Assembly (NCBI GenBank): GCA_035691285.1
Contig: DASSJI010000294.1
Coordinates: 1-38,437 of the forward strand
From: DATFEN01 sp035691285
GTDB taxonomy: Bacteria > Acidobacteriota > Vicinamibacteria > Fen-336
Direction of reading: 5' to 3'
Length of the DNA: 38,437 nt
Notes under the pieces: generated by a model
Seen by the model: the letters and a program-made list of their open reading frames with translations, nothing else
Told to the model about the DNA's origin: nothing
Databases searched by the model: none
Translations under genes and position numbers: made by a program
Shown: positions 7,146 through 16,264 of the stretch, piece by piece
How positions within the stretch are numbered: the first letter of the stretch is position 1
Layout of the letters: the number at the start of each line of letters is the position of its first letter

Positions 7146-8828
7146 ATGATTAAGTGGCTTAGAATCAGTAACATCGCCCTGATTCGTCACGTCGAGCTCG
7201 AGCTGGGGCCGGGGTTGACGCTCCTCACGGGGGAGACCGGGGCGGGCAAGTCGATCCTCGTCGACGCCCTGGGCCTGCTCCTTGGTCGACGCGCGTCGCC
7301 CGAGCTGATCCGGAGCGGCGAGGAGCAGGCCAGCGTCGAGGGCCTTCTCGAGCGACCCGAGGCGCGGGGGTTCCTCGAGGCGCACGGGCTGCCGGCCGGC
7401 GAAGAGCTCGTGATCCGCCGCGAGGTGCAGGCCTCGGGCAAGGGCAGGGCGACCGTCAACGGCGCCCTTGTTCCGCTCGTGCTGCTCCGCGAACTCGGGG
7501 CGCAGCTCGTGACCATCCACGGGCAGCACGAACCGCAGGGCCTGCTCGATCCCGAGACGCACGTCCAGACGCTCGACCGGCACGCCGGCGTCTCGGCCAC
7601 CGCCGAGGTCGCCCCCCTCTTCGCGCGCCTCCGCGAAGTCGACGCCGAGCTCGAGAGTCTGCGTCGGGATCGGCGCGAGTGGGAGCGGCGCCGCGAGATG
7701 CTCGAGTTCCAGGCGAGGGAGATCGAGGCCGCCCGGCTCCTGCCGGGCGAGGAAGAGACGCTCCACCAGGAGAAAGCCGTGCAGGCGAACGCGGGCCGTC
7801 TCGCGACGCTCGCGGAGGAGGCCTACGCGCTCCTGTACGAGGAGGAAGGCGCGGCCCTGGCGCGGCTGAAGCAGGTGTACCGGCGGGTCGAGGAGCTGGC
7901 GGGGATCGACGCCCGCTTCGAGAGCCACCGGGGCGCCCGGGACGGCGTCGTGGCGCCCCTCGAGGACCTGGCCTACTTCCTCCGCGACTACAAGGACGGG
8001 CTCCAGGTCAACCCGGGCCGACTCGACGAGATCGAGTCGCGCCTCGCGCTCGTGGAGCGGTTGAAGCGGAAGTACGGCGCCACGGTCGAGGACATCGTCG
8101 CGTTCGGCGCGAGATGCCGGGCCGACCTGGAGGCCTCCGGGTCGGCCGAGGACAGGGAGCGGGACCTCGTCGGCGCCAGGGGCGAGATGGCGCGCCGCTA
8201 CTTCGCCGCGGCGCTGGAGCTGTCGAAGAAGCGGCGGGCCGCCGCGAAGGACCTGCAGAGGCGCGTCGAGGCGGAGCTCGCGCAGCTCGCGATGGAGCGC
8301 ACGCGCTTCCGAGTCCAGTTCGATCCCGACGTGTCGCCGGCGGACCCGGGGGACAGCTCGAGCTGGAGCGCCCTGGGCCTGGAGACGGCCGAGTTCCTCC
8401 TGTCGCCGAATCCAGGCGAGGAGCTCAGGCCGCTGGCCAGGATCGCCTCCGGCGGGGAGCTCAGTCGAATCCTGCTGGCGCTGAACGCGGCGTCCGGACT
8501 CGAGGCGCCGGGCCAGTCCCTCGTCTTCGACGAGGTGGATGCCGGGATCGGAGGCCGCGTGGCGGAGGTCGTCGGGCGCAAGCTGAAGGCGATCGCCGGC
8601 CGACACCAGGTCCTGTGCGTGACGCACCTGCCGCAGATCGCGTCGCTCGCGGACTCCCACCTCGTGGCGAGCAAGCGAACGGACCACGGCCGCACGATCG
8701 CCGAGGTACGGCCGCTTTCGGGAGAGGAGAGAATCGAGGAGGTGGCGCGCATGCTGGGGGGCGAGACGATCACGGACACCGCGCGGCGCCACGCGCGCGA
8801 GATGGTGAAGCAGGCACTGCGGGCCTGA
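7146..8828 (+). CDS. recN: DNA repair protein RecN
   Basis: A 560-residue SMC-like ATPase of usual RecN length. Walker A is at residues 29-36 (GETGAGKS). A central coiled coil runs from about 160 to 370. The C-terminal half has the ABC signature IASGGELSRILLALN and Walker B LVFDEVDAGIGG, followed by a His-loop region VLCVTHLPQIASLADSH. RecN helps hold and repair double-strand breaks with RecA. It is divergent from tolQ, and miaB follows after 13 bases, so the two may be co-transcribed. Confidence 0.96.
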   Translation: MIKWLRISNIALIRHVELELGPGLTLLTGETGAGKSILVDALGLLLGRRASPELIRSGEEQASVEGLLERPEARGFLEAHGLPAGEELVIRREVQASGKGRATVNGALVPLVLLRELGAQLVTIHGQHEPQGLLDPETHVQTLDRHAGVSATAEVAPLFARLREVDAELESLRRDRREWERRREMLEFQAREIEAARLLPGEEETLHQEKAVQANAGRLATLAEEAYALLYEEEGAALARLKQVYRRVEELAGIDARFESHRGARDGVVAPLEDLAYFLRDYKDGLQVNPGRLDEIESRLALVERLKRKYGATVEDIVAFGARCRADLEASGSAEDRERDLVGARGEMARRYFAAALELSKKRRAAAKDLQRRVEAELAQLAMERTRFRVQFDPDVSPADPGDSSSWSALGLETAEFLLSPNPGEELRPLARIASGGELSRILLALNAASGLEAPGQSLVFDEVDAGIGGRVAEVVGRKLKAIAGRHQVLCVTHLPQIASLADSHLVASKRTDHGRTIAEVRPLSGEERIEEVARMLGGETITDTARRHAREMVKQALRA

Positions 8829-8841
8829 GGCAGATCTTTCG

Positions 8842-10164
8842 ATGGCTGCGAAGAAAAGCCGCTTCCACATCGAGACGTTCGGATGCCAGATGAACGTCAA
8901 CGACTCGGAGAAGGTCGCGGGTCTGCTCCTGGCGGACGGCTACGAGCGCGCGGCGTCGGCGCGGGACGCCGACTTCGTGTTCATCAACACCTGTGCTGTC
9001 CGCGAGAAAGCGGCCGAGAAGCTCTTCCACGCCGTGGGCCGGCTGCAAAGCCTGAGGCGCCAGAAGCCCGCGATGAAGATCGGCGTCGGCGGGTGCGTCG
9101 CGCAGCTCGAAGGGCGCGAAGTGCTCGATCGCGCGCCTGGCGTGGACCTGCTCGTCGGCACGCGCAACCTGCTTCGCGTGCCGGAGCTGCTTCGCCAGGC
9201 CCAGGGTGATGCGGAGCCGGTGGTCGAGCTCGACAGGCAGGCCGACGCGTTTGGCGTGCCCGACGCCGTCATCGCCCATTCGAGCCCGGTCCGGGCCTTC
9301 GTGTCGGTCATGGAGGGCTGCAACCACGTCTGCAGCTTCTGCGTCGTGCCCCGGACGCGGGGAACCGAGGTGTGCCGGCCCGCCGGGGCCGTGGTCGCGG
9401 AGGTGCGAAGCCTCGTGGAGCGTGGCTATCCGGAGGTGATGCTCCTGGGCCAGACGGTGAACGCCTACCACCACGACGGCGTCGATTTCGCAGGCCTGCT
9501 CGAGGCCGTCCACGCGGTGCCTGGCTTGCGCCGGCTGCGCTTCACCACCTCGCACCCGAGCCATGTGGGCGAGCGTCTCGCACGCGCCCTGCGCGACCTG
9601 CCCAGGCTGTGCCCGTACCTTCACCTGCCGTTCCAATCGGGCTCGGACCGCATCCTCGCGGACATGCGTCGAGGTTACTCGGCGGGGGAGTACCGAGAGA
9701 AGGTGGCCCTGCTCCGCGAGCACGTCCCGGCGCTCGCGCTGACCGCCGACGTGATCGTCGGCTATCCCGGAGAGGGCGAGGCGGATTTCTCCGCTACGGT
9801 GGACCTGGCACAGGAGGTGGGCTTCGACGGCCTCTTCGTGTTCCTCTACTCGCCTCGTCCCGGTACGACCGCTCTGCGACACGGCGACCCCGTGTCCGAG
9901 GCCGAGAAGAAGCGCCGCTTCCAGGTGGTGAACGCGAACCAGCAGCGCCGTCAGGAGCGGCTCAACGCGGCGCGCGTGGGGACGTGCGAGGAAGTCCTGA
10001 TCGATGCCGTCGGCTCCGAAGGCGGCCTGTCGGGGCGCACCCGCGATTTCCGCATCGTCCACCTCGACGGCCCGCCCGAGCGGCTCGGACGGCTCCTGAA
10101 CGTGGAGATCATCGCCTCGGGCCCGAACTCGCTTCGCGGCGTCGCCCGGGAAACGACTCATTGA
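8842..10164 (+). CDS. miaB: tRNA-2-methylthio-N6-dimethylallyladenosine synthase MiaB
   Basis: A 440-residue methylthiotransferase. The N-terminal UPF0004 domain carries the cluster-binding cysteines in FGCQMNVND (Cys15), INTCAVRE and GGCVAQLEG. The radical SAM core has Cys160, Cys164 and Cys167 (CNHVCSFC) with PRTRGTE, and a C-terminal TRAM domain ends the protein. It adds a methylthio group to i6A37 of tRNAs. The NTCAVRE and VVPRTRG context fits MiaB rather than RimO or MtaB. ATG 8842, shortly after recN. Confidence 0.94.
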   Translation: MAAKKSRFHIETFGCQMNVNDSEKVAGLLLADGYERAASARDADFVFINTCAVREKAAEKLFHAVGRLQSLRRQKPAMKIGVGGCVAQLEGREVLDRAPGVDLLVGTRNLLRVPELLRQAQGDAEPVVELDRQADAFGVPDAVIAHSSPVRAFVSVMEGCNHVCSFCVVPRTRGTEVCRPAGAVVAEVRSLVERGYPEVMLLGQTVNAYHHDGVDFAGLLEAVHAVPGLRRLRFTTSHPSHVGERLARALRDLPRLCPYLHLPFQSGSDRILADMRRGYSAGEYREKVALLREHVPALALTADVIVGYPGEGEADFSATVDLAQEVGFDGLFVFLYSPRPGTTALRHGDPVSEAEKKRRFQVVNANQQRRQERLNAARVGTCEEVLIDAVGSEGGLSGRTRDFRIVHLDGPPERLGRLLNVEIIASGPNSLRGVARETTH

Positions 10165-10189
10165 CGGCGCTTTCCGTCCTCCGTATATT
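10161..10189 (+). promoter_or_regulatory. Strong-looking sigma-70 promoter for the DUF151 gene
   Basis: TTGACG (10161-10166), an exact 17-base spacer and TATATT (10184-10189), overlapping the miaB stop codon. Predicted start near 10196, about 12 bases before the ATG at 10208. Confidence 0.65.
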
Positions 10190-10207
10190 CTGTCCGAGGC
10201 GTCCGCG

Positions 10208-10693
10208 ATGGCCATCCAGATGACGATCAAGGGCCTGATGATCGACCCGATCACCAGCGCCCCGATCATCGTGCTCCGCGACCAGAGCGGCGAGCGCGTC
10301 CTGCCGATCTGGGTGGGGGTATTCGAGGCCAACGCGATCGCGTTGCAGATCGAGAACGTCGAGACGCCTCGGCCCATGACCCACGACCTGCTTCGGAACG
10401 TCATCTCGGACCTCGAGGCACGCGTGGATCGGATCGTGGTCTGCGACCTGCGCGAGAACACGTTCTACGCCGAGATCCACCTGATTGCGGGCGGGCGCAC
10501 CATCCAGATCGACGCGCGCCCCTCGGACGCCATCGCGCTCGCCTTGCGCACGCGGTCGCCGATCTTCGTCGAGGAATCGGTCATCGACGGCGCGAGCCAC
10601 GCCGACGCGGCGCAGGGCTCGAGCGACATCGGGCGACTCAGGAAGTGGCTCGAGGGTCTGGGAGACGAGGAGCTGGGCAAGTACAAGATGTGA
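10208..10693 (+). CDS. Bifunctional nuclease family protein (DUF151)
   Basis: A 161-residue protein matching the DUF151/BFN domain over most of its length: PIIVLRDQSGERVLPIWVGV, FEANAIALQIE, RPMTHDLLRNVI and IDARPSDAIALALRTRSPIF are family hallmarks. Some members show nuclease activity in vitro; the in vivo role in bacteria is unclear. The C-terminus (LRKWLEGLGDEELGKYKM) has the W-L-x-x-L ending common in the family. It has its own promoter and is followed by a hairpin. Confidence 0.9.
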   Translation: MAIQMTIKGLMIDPITSAPIIVLRDQSGERVLPIWVGVFEANAIALQIENVETPRPMTHDLLRNVISDLEARVDRIVVCDLRENTFYAEIHLIAGGRTIQIDARPSDAIALALRTRSPIFVEESVIDGASHADAAQGSSDIGRLRKWLEGLGDEELGKYKM

Positions 10694-10696
10694 CGT

Positions 10697-10714
10697 GCGT
10701 CGCTCCCGCGACGC
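10697..10714 (+). terminator. Hairpin after the DUF151 gene
   Basis: A perfect 7-bp stem GCGTCGC/GCGACGC around a TCCC loop begins 4 bases after the stop codon. The following bases (GAAGTCTTG) are only weakly T-rich, so termination may be imperfect. It separates DUF151 from the parA promoter. Confidence 0.45.
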
Positions 10715-10720
10715 GAAGTC

Positions 10721-10750
10721 TTGACCCTCGGCTTTCGTTCTGACTAAGAT
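10721..10750 (+). promoter_or_regulatory. Probable parAB promoter
   Basis: TTGACC (10721-10726), an 18-base spacer and TAAGAT (10745-10750). The predicted leader is about 33 bases and contains AAGGA before the TTG start of parA. Confidence 0.6.
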
Positions 10751-10789
10751 CCGCCGCGTCTTCATGCGCTGCACACCCGGAAGGACCCG

Positions 10790-11545
10790 TTGATCGTCAT
10801 CGCGATCGCGAACCAGAAGGGCGGCGTCGGAAAGACAACCACGGCGATCAACCTGGCCGCGGCCCTGGCCATGCGCGGGCGCCGGACGCTCCTCGTGGAC
10901 CTCGATCCCCAGGCGAACTCCTCGCTCACCTACATCGACGTGCGGAGCCTGGAGCGGTCGATGTACGAGGTGATCGCGGACGCCGTTCCGCTCAAGGACG
11001 TGATCGTGCCGACCGGAGTCCCGCACCTCGACGTCGCGCCCTCGCGGATCTCGCTGGCGAAGCTCGAGGCCAAGCTGGTCGGCGAGCTGGACGCGCCGTT
11101 CCGCCTCAAGGACAAGATCGAGAGCGTCCGGGGCGCCTACGAGTTCGTCATCGTCGATACCCCGCCGGCCCTCGGCCTCATCACCGTGAACGCCCTCGTG
11201 GCAGCGACGCACCTCCTGGTCCCGGTGCAGTCGAGCTACTTCGCGCTCGAGGGCACGGACGACCTGCTCGAGACCGTGGAGAAGATCCGCTCGCGACCCA
11301 ACCCGAACCTGAAGCTGCTCGGCGCCGTGATCACGCTCCACGACCGGCGCACAAACGTGTCGCGAGACGCGCAGAAGGCCATCGGCGAGCTCTTCGGCGA
11401 CCGGCTGTTCCAGACCACGATCAGCAAGAGCATACGGCTCGAGGAGAGCCCCGCGCACCGCGAGTCGATCTTCACCTACGCGCCGCAGTCGAGCGGCGCC
11501 TACGAGTACTACCGGCTCTGCGAGGAGGTCATCGAACGTGTCTAG
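10790..11545 (+). CDS. parA: Chromosome partitioning ATPase ParA/Soj
   Basis: A 251-residue deviant-Walker ATPase: NQKGGVGKTTTAINLAAAL near the N-terminus, LLVDLDPQANSSLTY, and VIVDTPPALGLITVNAL. There is no N-terminal HTH, as in the Soj type. It drives ParB-parS segregation on the nucleoid. The TTG start at 10790 is supported by AAGGA 6 bases upstream and by the family N-terminus beginning there. It overlaps parB by 8 bases. Confidence 0.94.
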   Translation: MIVIAIANQKGGVGKTTTAINLAAALAMRGRRTLLVDLDPQANSSLTYIDVRSLERSMYEVIADAVPLKDVIVPTGVPHLDVAPSRISLAKLEAKLVGELDAPFRLKDKIESVRGAYEFVIVDTPPALGLITVNALVAATHLLVPVQSSYFALEGTDDLLETVEKIRSRPNPNLKLLGAVITLHDRRTNVSRDAQKAIGELFGDRLFQTTISKSIRLEESPAHRESIFTYAPQSSGAYEYYRLCEEVIERV

Positions 11546-12377
11546 CGCGAGGCGCTCCGGCCTGCCCGAATCCCTGCGCATGCGCCACGAGACCCATTAC
11601 GTCGACCAGCTCACTCGACCGGGCGGCGCTCCGTTCGGCCGGCTGATCCCGATCGAGGACATCGATCCGAACCCGAACCAGCCGCGGCAAGCGATGGGGG
11701 ACCTCTCGGAGCTGGTGGCCTCGATCAAGGAGAAGGGCATCCTCGAGCCGATCCTCGTGCGCCCGGCGGGCTCGCGCTTCCAGATCATCGCGGGCGAGCG
11801 TCGCTACCACGCAGCGCAGGAGGTCGGCCTCGCGGAGATTCCGTGCGTCGTGCGGGACAGCTCCGACGCCGAGACGATGGAGCTGGCGCTGATCGAGAAC
11901 CTCCAGCGCAAGGACCTGAGCGCCTTCGAGGAAGCCGACGCACTGAGGATCCTCACCGACACCTACGGCTACACCCACGAGAAGATGGCGGAGAAGCTGG
12001 GCAAGAGCCGCACGTCGCTCACCGAGACGCTCTCCCTGACCGCGATGCCGGAGGAAGTGCGTCAGTTGTGTCGGCTGGCCGACATTGCCAGCAAGTCATT
12101 GCTGCTGCAAGTCGTCCGCCAGGGCGAGCCCCAGAAAATGGTGGCCCTGATCGAGAAGCTTCAGCAGGAGGGAGCCACGCGCGAAGTCGCGCGCCGCGCC
12201 GCGAGACAGGCGTCCAGGCCGCAGCGCGGGCGCCCCAGACACTACGTGTTCCGCTTCCAGCCCAAGGAGAAGGGCTTCTCGCTCGCGCTGCAGTTTCGGA
12301 AATCGCAGGTGCCGCGGGAGGAGATCGTGCGCGCGCTCCAGTCGATCATCGAAGCCCTGACGCGCGAAGACGACTAG
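11538..12377 (+). CDS. parB: Chromosome partitioning protein ParB/Spo0J
   Basis: A 279-residue ParB. The N-terminal CTP-binding domain includes IDPNPNQPR, GERRYHAAQ and ENLQRKDLSAFEEA. The HTH region follows (YGYTHEKMAEKLGKSRTSLTETL), then a C-terminal dimerisation part. The GTG start at 11538 lies inside the parA end. I found no full parS palindrome (TGTTTCACGTGAAACA type) in the window. Confidence 0.94.
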   Translation: MSSARRSGLPESLRMRHETHYVDQLTRPGGAPFGRLIPIEDIDPNPNQPRQAMGDLSELVASIKEKGILEPILVRPAGSRFQIIAGERRYHAAQEVGLAEIPCVVRDSSDAETMELALIENLQRKDLSAFEEADALRILTDTYGYTHEKMAEKLGKSRTSLTETLSLTAMPEEVRQLCRLADIASKSLLLQVVRQGEPQKMVALIEKLQQEGATREVARRAARQASRPQRGRPRHYVFRFQPKEKGFSLALQFRKSQVPREEIVRALQSIIEALTREDD

Positions 12378-12411
12378 CCGGCGTCGCTGCGCTCGACACG
12401 TCCGCGCAGGA

Positions 12412-14319
12412 TCACCGCTCCATGTAGGTCCGCGCGGTGAACGCCTCGAGCGCGCGCCACGTGCCCCAGGCGACGTAGCCCAAGCCGTAGGCCGTCCCCA
12501 GCGGGCGAGCACGATCGAAGAGCCAGGCCGCGACCGCGCCGAGACTGACGCAGAACAGAGGCGCGACGATCTCGAGGTCTTTGTTGTAGCGAAGCAGGTT
12601 CGGGCCGGGCAACCCCGCCGAGCCGACATTGAGCAGCACGTAGACGGCGCCCCAGGCGATCAGGAACCGCGCGAGCTCGGCCTCGGATCTCTTGATCAGC
12701 AAAAGAAAACCAGAGGCGACGGCGAGGGAGAAGACGCCGTAGAAGATCCACAGCCGCGCCGCGGCCTTCCGAAGCCCGCGCGTGAGATCGACGTCGGGCC
12801 CGACGTACGGATCGTCGACACCCGTCTCCGCAGGCTCCTCGGCGGCGATGCGCGCCCGTTCCTGCTGTGCGATCCGCTCCAGCACGATGGGCTCGCCCGC
12901 CATCGGCACGCCGCGGCGCATGTCGATGAAGATCGGCACGTAGCGTCCGTAGAAGAGGCCGAGGGCCAAGAGCGCCCCGAAGGCCGCCCCCACGGCAAGG
13001 CCGAGATGCCGTCGCCAGGAGGCGCGATCGAAGGCCGCCTGCAGCGCGAGGAAGCCCGGCAGCAGCAGGCCGAGGTTCACGAGCGACTGCGTGTAGGTCA
13101 GCAGCCCGACGGCCACGAGGACGCCGAGCCCGGCCGCGACGCGAGGACGCGCGAGGTCCCGGCGCCGCGCCAGCACGTAGAGGACGACGGCCGCGTCGAG
13201 GAACTGTCCGGCCATCGCGGGGAAGTAGGCGAGCGAGAGCCGCGTGGTGAACAGCGGGAGCAGCGGCACCGCCGCGGCGGAAGCGATCGAGCCGGCTGCG
13301 CCGAGCCCGAGCCGGCGGGCGATCCCGAACACGAGCAGGGCGCCCGCGGAGTTGACGGCCGCAGCCGTCAGCGAGACGGCGACCTCGGGCACGAACCCGG
13401 CCCAGCGGGAGAGCGGGGCCGCGAGCACGTAGAAGCCGGGCGGGTAGGGGAACGCGTACCAGTGCCCGTTCTCGAGCTGCAGGCCGAGGCTGTAGCGAAA
13501 CTGGTTGACGGTGAAGTCGCCCATGAAGGCGGCGAAGCCCTGCCGGGCGAGGGCCCGCGCGAAGGCGGCGTGCACGCGCACGTCCGGGTAGAAGAACTGC
13601 GGGTGGAGGAGGAGCGCCAGGCGGACCGCGAGCCCGACCATCACGACGATCGCCAGGACCGCGGCGGTCGGCGCCGCCAGGCGCCCACGGTTGCGCAGCA
13701 GCCAGAGCACGACACCGCTCGCCAGCGCGACGGCGAGGTACGCCGCACAGCCCTCGCGCAGGATGCGCTCGGCGGCGACCGGGTGCGCCGCAACGCCCCA
13801 GGCGAGGCTGGCCAGCAGCGCGGCCGCGTGGCACGTCGCGGCTCCGAGCGATCCGAGCAGCCACGGCAGCGCGAACGCCGCGAGCGCGACAAGGGCGGCG
13901 CGCCATCGCATCGCGGGAAGGGGAGCGATCGTCCCGGAGCCCGACCGCTCGATCTCGATCCAGTCGATCGCCACGCCCAGCGGCCGCGGGTTCTCCGACG
14001 ACGACTGGATGGAGAGCTGGAACGGCGCCGCGCCTCGCTGCCGCGGCAGCGGGACCGACTCGACGCGATACGGGATCTTCGTGTCGGCCTGGATCGAGAA
14101 GACGTGCACGGTCCGGCCCTCGGCGCTGAGCTTGATCTCGGCAGGCTCGAGGAAGTGCCTGCGCACGCGCGCGCGCAGCCAGAAGCCCTCGCCGGCGAGG
14201 CGGTACGGCACGTCGACCCGCGCCGCCGGGCTCGTCCAGTGGAAGCGCGTGCGGCCGTCGCGCTCCCAGTCCTCGCGGAAGCCGCGGACGTAGTCGAAGT
14301 CGTTGGGCCCGAGGTCCAC
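12412..14319 (-). CDS. Large polytopic membrane protein, glycosyltransferase (GT-C)-like
   Basis: 635 residues from the only usable start (GTG 14319). The first ~130 residues form a soluble beta-rich region (FHWTSPAARVDVPYRLAGEG, VAIDWIEIERSG). About a dozen hydrophobic segments follow. The loop HPQFFYPDVRVHAAFARALA, with an acidic residue soon after a membrane helix, and YPPGFYVLAAPLSRW recall GT-C lipid-linked sugar transferases, but I cannot assign a substrate. Oddly, the frame stays open upstream and encodes a signal-peptide-like stretch (LLLFFALAGAAAPDLGA) without ATG, GTG or TTG, so the true N-terminus probably lies near the methyltransferase stop at 14411. It appears to be in an operon with the methyltransferase and FtsX-type permease upstream. 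Confidence 0.75.
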   Translation of the reverse strand: MDLGPNDFDYVRGFREDWERDGRTRFHWTSPAARVDVPYRLAGEGFWLRARVRRHFLEPAEIKLSAEGRTVHVFSIQADTKIPYRVESVPLPRQRGAAPFQLSIQSSSENPRPLGVAIDWIEIERSGSGTIAPLPAMRWRAALVALAAFALPWLLGSLGAATCHAAALLASLAWGVAAHPVAAERILREGCAAYLAVALASGVVLWLLRNRGRLAAPTAAVLAIVVMVGLAVRLALLLHPQFFYPDVRVHAAFARALARQGFAAFMGDFTVNQFRYSLGLQLENGHWYAFPYPPGFYVLAAPLSRWAGFVPEVAVSLTAAAVNSAGALLVFGIARRLGLGAAGSIASAAAVPLLPLFTTRLSLAYFPAMAGQFLDAAVVLYVLARRRDLARPRVAAGLGVLVAVGLLTYTQSLVNLGLLLPGFLALQAAFDRASWRRHLGLAVGAAFGALLALGLFYGRYVPIFIDMRRGVPMAGEPIVLERIAQQERARIAAEEPAETGVDDPYVGPDVDLTRGLRKAAARLWIFYGVFSLAVASGFLLLIKRSEAELARFLIAWGAVYVLLNVGSAGLPGPNLLRYNKDLEIVAPLFCVSLGAVAAWLFDRARPLGTAYGLGYVAWGTWRALEAFTARTYMER

Positions 14320-14410
14320 GAGGACCGTGCGGGCGAGGCGCGCGCCCAGGTCCGGCGCGGCCGCGCCCGCCAGGGCGAAGAAAAGGAGAAGCGGCCCGCC
14401 GCGGCGGAGC

Positions 14411-15016
14411 TCAGGCCCGAAGGACGGCCGCGTAGTAGTCGCAGATCCCGCTGCGCAGGATCTCCTCGCTCTCGACGCTCAGGGCCTCCGCGTAGAGGCG
14501 CCGGTACTCCTCGGGCGGCCTGATGTGCTCGCCGTTCTCGACGTTGTGGATGAGGTGCCCGATCAGGTTCAGCTTCGAGAGCGTGGGGATGTCCTCGATG
14601 ACGAGGGCGCGTCCGCCGGCCGCGAGCAGGCGCCGGCACTCCCCCAGCACCGCCCGCACGTCCGCGTCGGGCAGGTGGTGCAGCAGCCCGAAGATCAGGA
14701 TCTGGTCGAAGCGCGCGTCGGGGAGTTCCACGCAGCGCGCGTCGCCCTCGACGAACGTGCCCCGGCGGTGCCGGCGGGCGTGGTCGATGTAGCGCCGGTT
14801 GAGGTCGACGCCCACGTAGTCGTCGCCGTCGAAGAGGTCGGAGAAGGCGCCGGGCCCGCACGCGAGGTCGAGGCTGCGCAGTCCCCGGCCCAGCACCAGG
14901 TCGCGGCGGATCCGCGCCCGGATCTCCTGGAAGTCGTTCTCCAGCAGGCTCCGGAAGAAGATGAACAGCACCGGGTGGTCGGAGACGCGCTCCACCACCT
15001 TGGCGAGGAGGCCCAT
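14411..15016 (-). CDS. Class I SAM-dependent methyltransferase
   Basis: A 201-residue protein with SAM motif I LRSLDLACGPGAFSDLF, the acidic VGVDLNRRYIDHAR, VEGDAR and the post-motif FDQILIFGLLHHLPD, a standard class I fold. The N-terminus (ERVSDHPVLFIFFRSLLENDF) matches a subgroup often found in cell-envelope glycan or lipid clusters (recollection, not searched). It lies 28 bases after the FtsX-type permease and directly before the membrane glycosyltransferase-like gene. Substrate unknown. Confidence 0.85.
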   Translation of the reverse strand: MGLLAKVVERVSDHPVLFIFFRSLLENDFQEIRARIRRDLVLGRGLRSLDLACGPGAFSDLFDGDDYVGVDLNRRYIDHARRHRRGTFVEGDARCVELPDARFDQILIFGLLHHLPDADVRAVLGECRRLLAAGGRALVIEDIPTLSKLNLIGHLIHNVENGEHIRPPEEYRRLYAEALSVESEEILRSGICDYYAAVLRA

Positions 15017-15044
15017 GCTCTACGGGGTCACGGGACGCGGCGCC

Positions 15045-16151
15045 TCACTCGAAGTTGAGGGCCTGGATCGGGTCCATGCGCGCGGCCTTGACGGCCGGAT
15101 AGATCGAGCCGAGCAGCCCGCCGAACAGCCCCAGGGCCGCGGCGATCGCGGCCCACTGGCGGGACAGCGTGACGGCCAGGGTGGGGAACACCCGCGGCAG
15201 GTACCAGGAGCCGCCGATGGCGAGCAGGATGCCGACGACGACGCCCGCAGCGCAGATCAGCGCGCTCTCGGCGATCACCAGCCGCACCACCGTGGCCTGG
15301 CCGGCGCCGATGGCGCGCAGGATCCCGATCTCGCGGGTGCGCTCGATGATGGTCGTGTACATGGCGAGCAGCACGACCAGGAAGGAGATCACGACCGCGA
15401 TGCCGGTGAGGGCCTCCTTGAACTGCTGCAGGCCCACGGCGTTCTGCTGCATCACCTTCGACACCTGGGCCATCGGCGTGATCTTGTAGCCCTTGAACCG
15501 GGCCTGGAGATCGGCGGTGAGCTTGTCGGCCTCCAGGGCCGAGTAGCCCTTGACGAGGAAGAACGAGGCCTTTTCCGGCGTCCCGATCGCCTCCTGGATG
15601 TCGTCGAGGCGGGCGTACAGGCGACCGCCGGCGCCGGCGCGGCAGATGCCGGCGACCTTGAACTGCCGGTTCAGCATCGGCAGCGTCTCGCCGACCCTCA
15701 CCCCCGTGGCGCCGGCCAGCACCGTGTCCATGACCAGGGTGTCGGGCTCCTCGAGGCCGCTTCCCTGGAGGATGTCCAGGCCGCCGGAGATGCGCTGGAA
15801 GGAGGGGTAGTCGATCGCCCACAGGTTCACGGCGCGAGACTCGCCCTTGATGTTCGAGACGTGCCAGTTGAGGACGGGCGCCACGTCCTTGACCCCTGGA
15901 ACCTCCTTCATCAGGTCGATGAAGCGGACCGGCATGACCGCGCTCGTCGCCCCCAGGATGAGCGACGCGTCCGGGGGCTGGAACAGCACGTCGGCGCCGA
16001 CGTTCTGCAGGCGGTCGGCGATGTCGCCCAGCGTGCCGTTCGCCATGCCCACGAGCAGCATGACCATGGCGACCTCCATCGCCACGGCGAACACCGACAC
16101 GGCGGTCCGCGTCTTGCGGTGCATCACGTTGGCGGCTGCGAGGTTGGCCAT
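15045..16151 (-). CDS. FtsX/MacB-type ABC transporter permease
   Basis: A 368-residue permease. A membrane helix near residues 18-39 is followed by a MacB-like periplasmic domain (about 45-225). Three helices with the conserved TTIIERTREIGILRAIGAG loop follow, and the ending is YPAVKAARMDPIQALNFE, typical of LolCE/MacB permeases. No ATPase or membrane-fusion gene lies beside it, so its partner must be encoded elsewhere or outside the window's operons. ATG 16151 is divergent from the radical SAM gene. Substrate unknown; lipid or lipoprotein export is possible but unsupported. Confidence 0.88.
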   Translation of the reverse strand: MANLAAANVMHRKTRTAVSVFAVAMEVAMVMLLVGMANGTLGDIADRLQNVGADVLFQPPDASLILGATSAVMPVRFIDLMKEVPGVKDVAPVLNWHVSNIKGESRAVNLWAIDYPSFQRISGGLDILQGSGLEEPDTLVMDTVLAGATGVRVGETLPMLNRQFKVAGICRAGAGGRLYARLDDIQEAIGTPEKASFFLVKGYSALEADKLTADLQARFKGYKITPMAQVSKVMQQNAVGLQQFKEALTGIAVVISFLVVLLAMYTTIIERTREIGILRAIGAGQATVVRLVIAESALICAAGVVVGILLAIGGSWYLPRVFPTLAVTLSRQWAAIAAALGLFGGLLGSIYPAVKAARMDPIQALNFE

Positions 16152-16239
16152 GCGGTGGGCTCAGTGATCCCGAGAGCCCAAGAGGGTAAACCGCGCGGGG
16201 CGGCGACGCAAGAAACGGAGGTGCGGGTCGGCGGGATTC

Positions 16240-16248
16240 TGCTATGAT
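16240..16248 (+). promoter_or_regulatory. Extended -10 promoter of the radical SAM gene
   Basis: TGC-TATGAT is a full TGn extended -10. No good -35 is seen. The ATG at 16244 lies within this element, so translation should begin at ATG 16265, about 10 bases after the expected transcription start. Confidence 0.55.
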
Positions 16249-16264
16249 CCCGGGCCTTCGCCGA

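Noticed and set aside
7059..8900. A 613-codon minus-strand frame opposite recN
   Set aside because: Antisense shadow of a well-supported gene; no motifs, and it would begin inside miaB.
12378..12411. Possible terminator between converging parB and the membrane glycosyltransferase-like gene
   Set aside because: Only a 4-base stem can be drawn and no T-run is present.
16152..16239. TTGCGT-17-TACCCT on the minus strand as a promoter for the FtsX-type permease
   Set aside because: Both hexamers are too poor to support a call.
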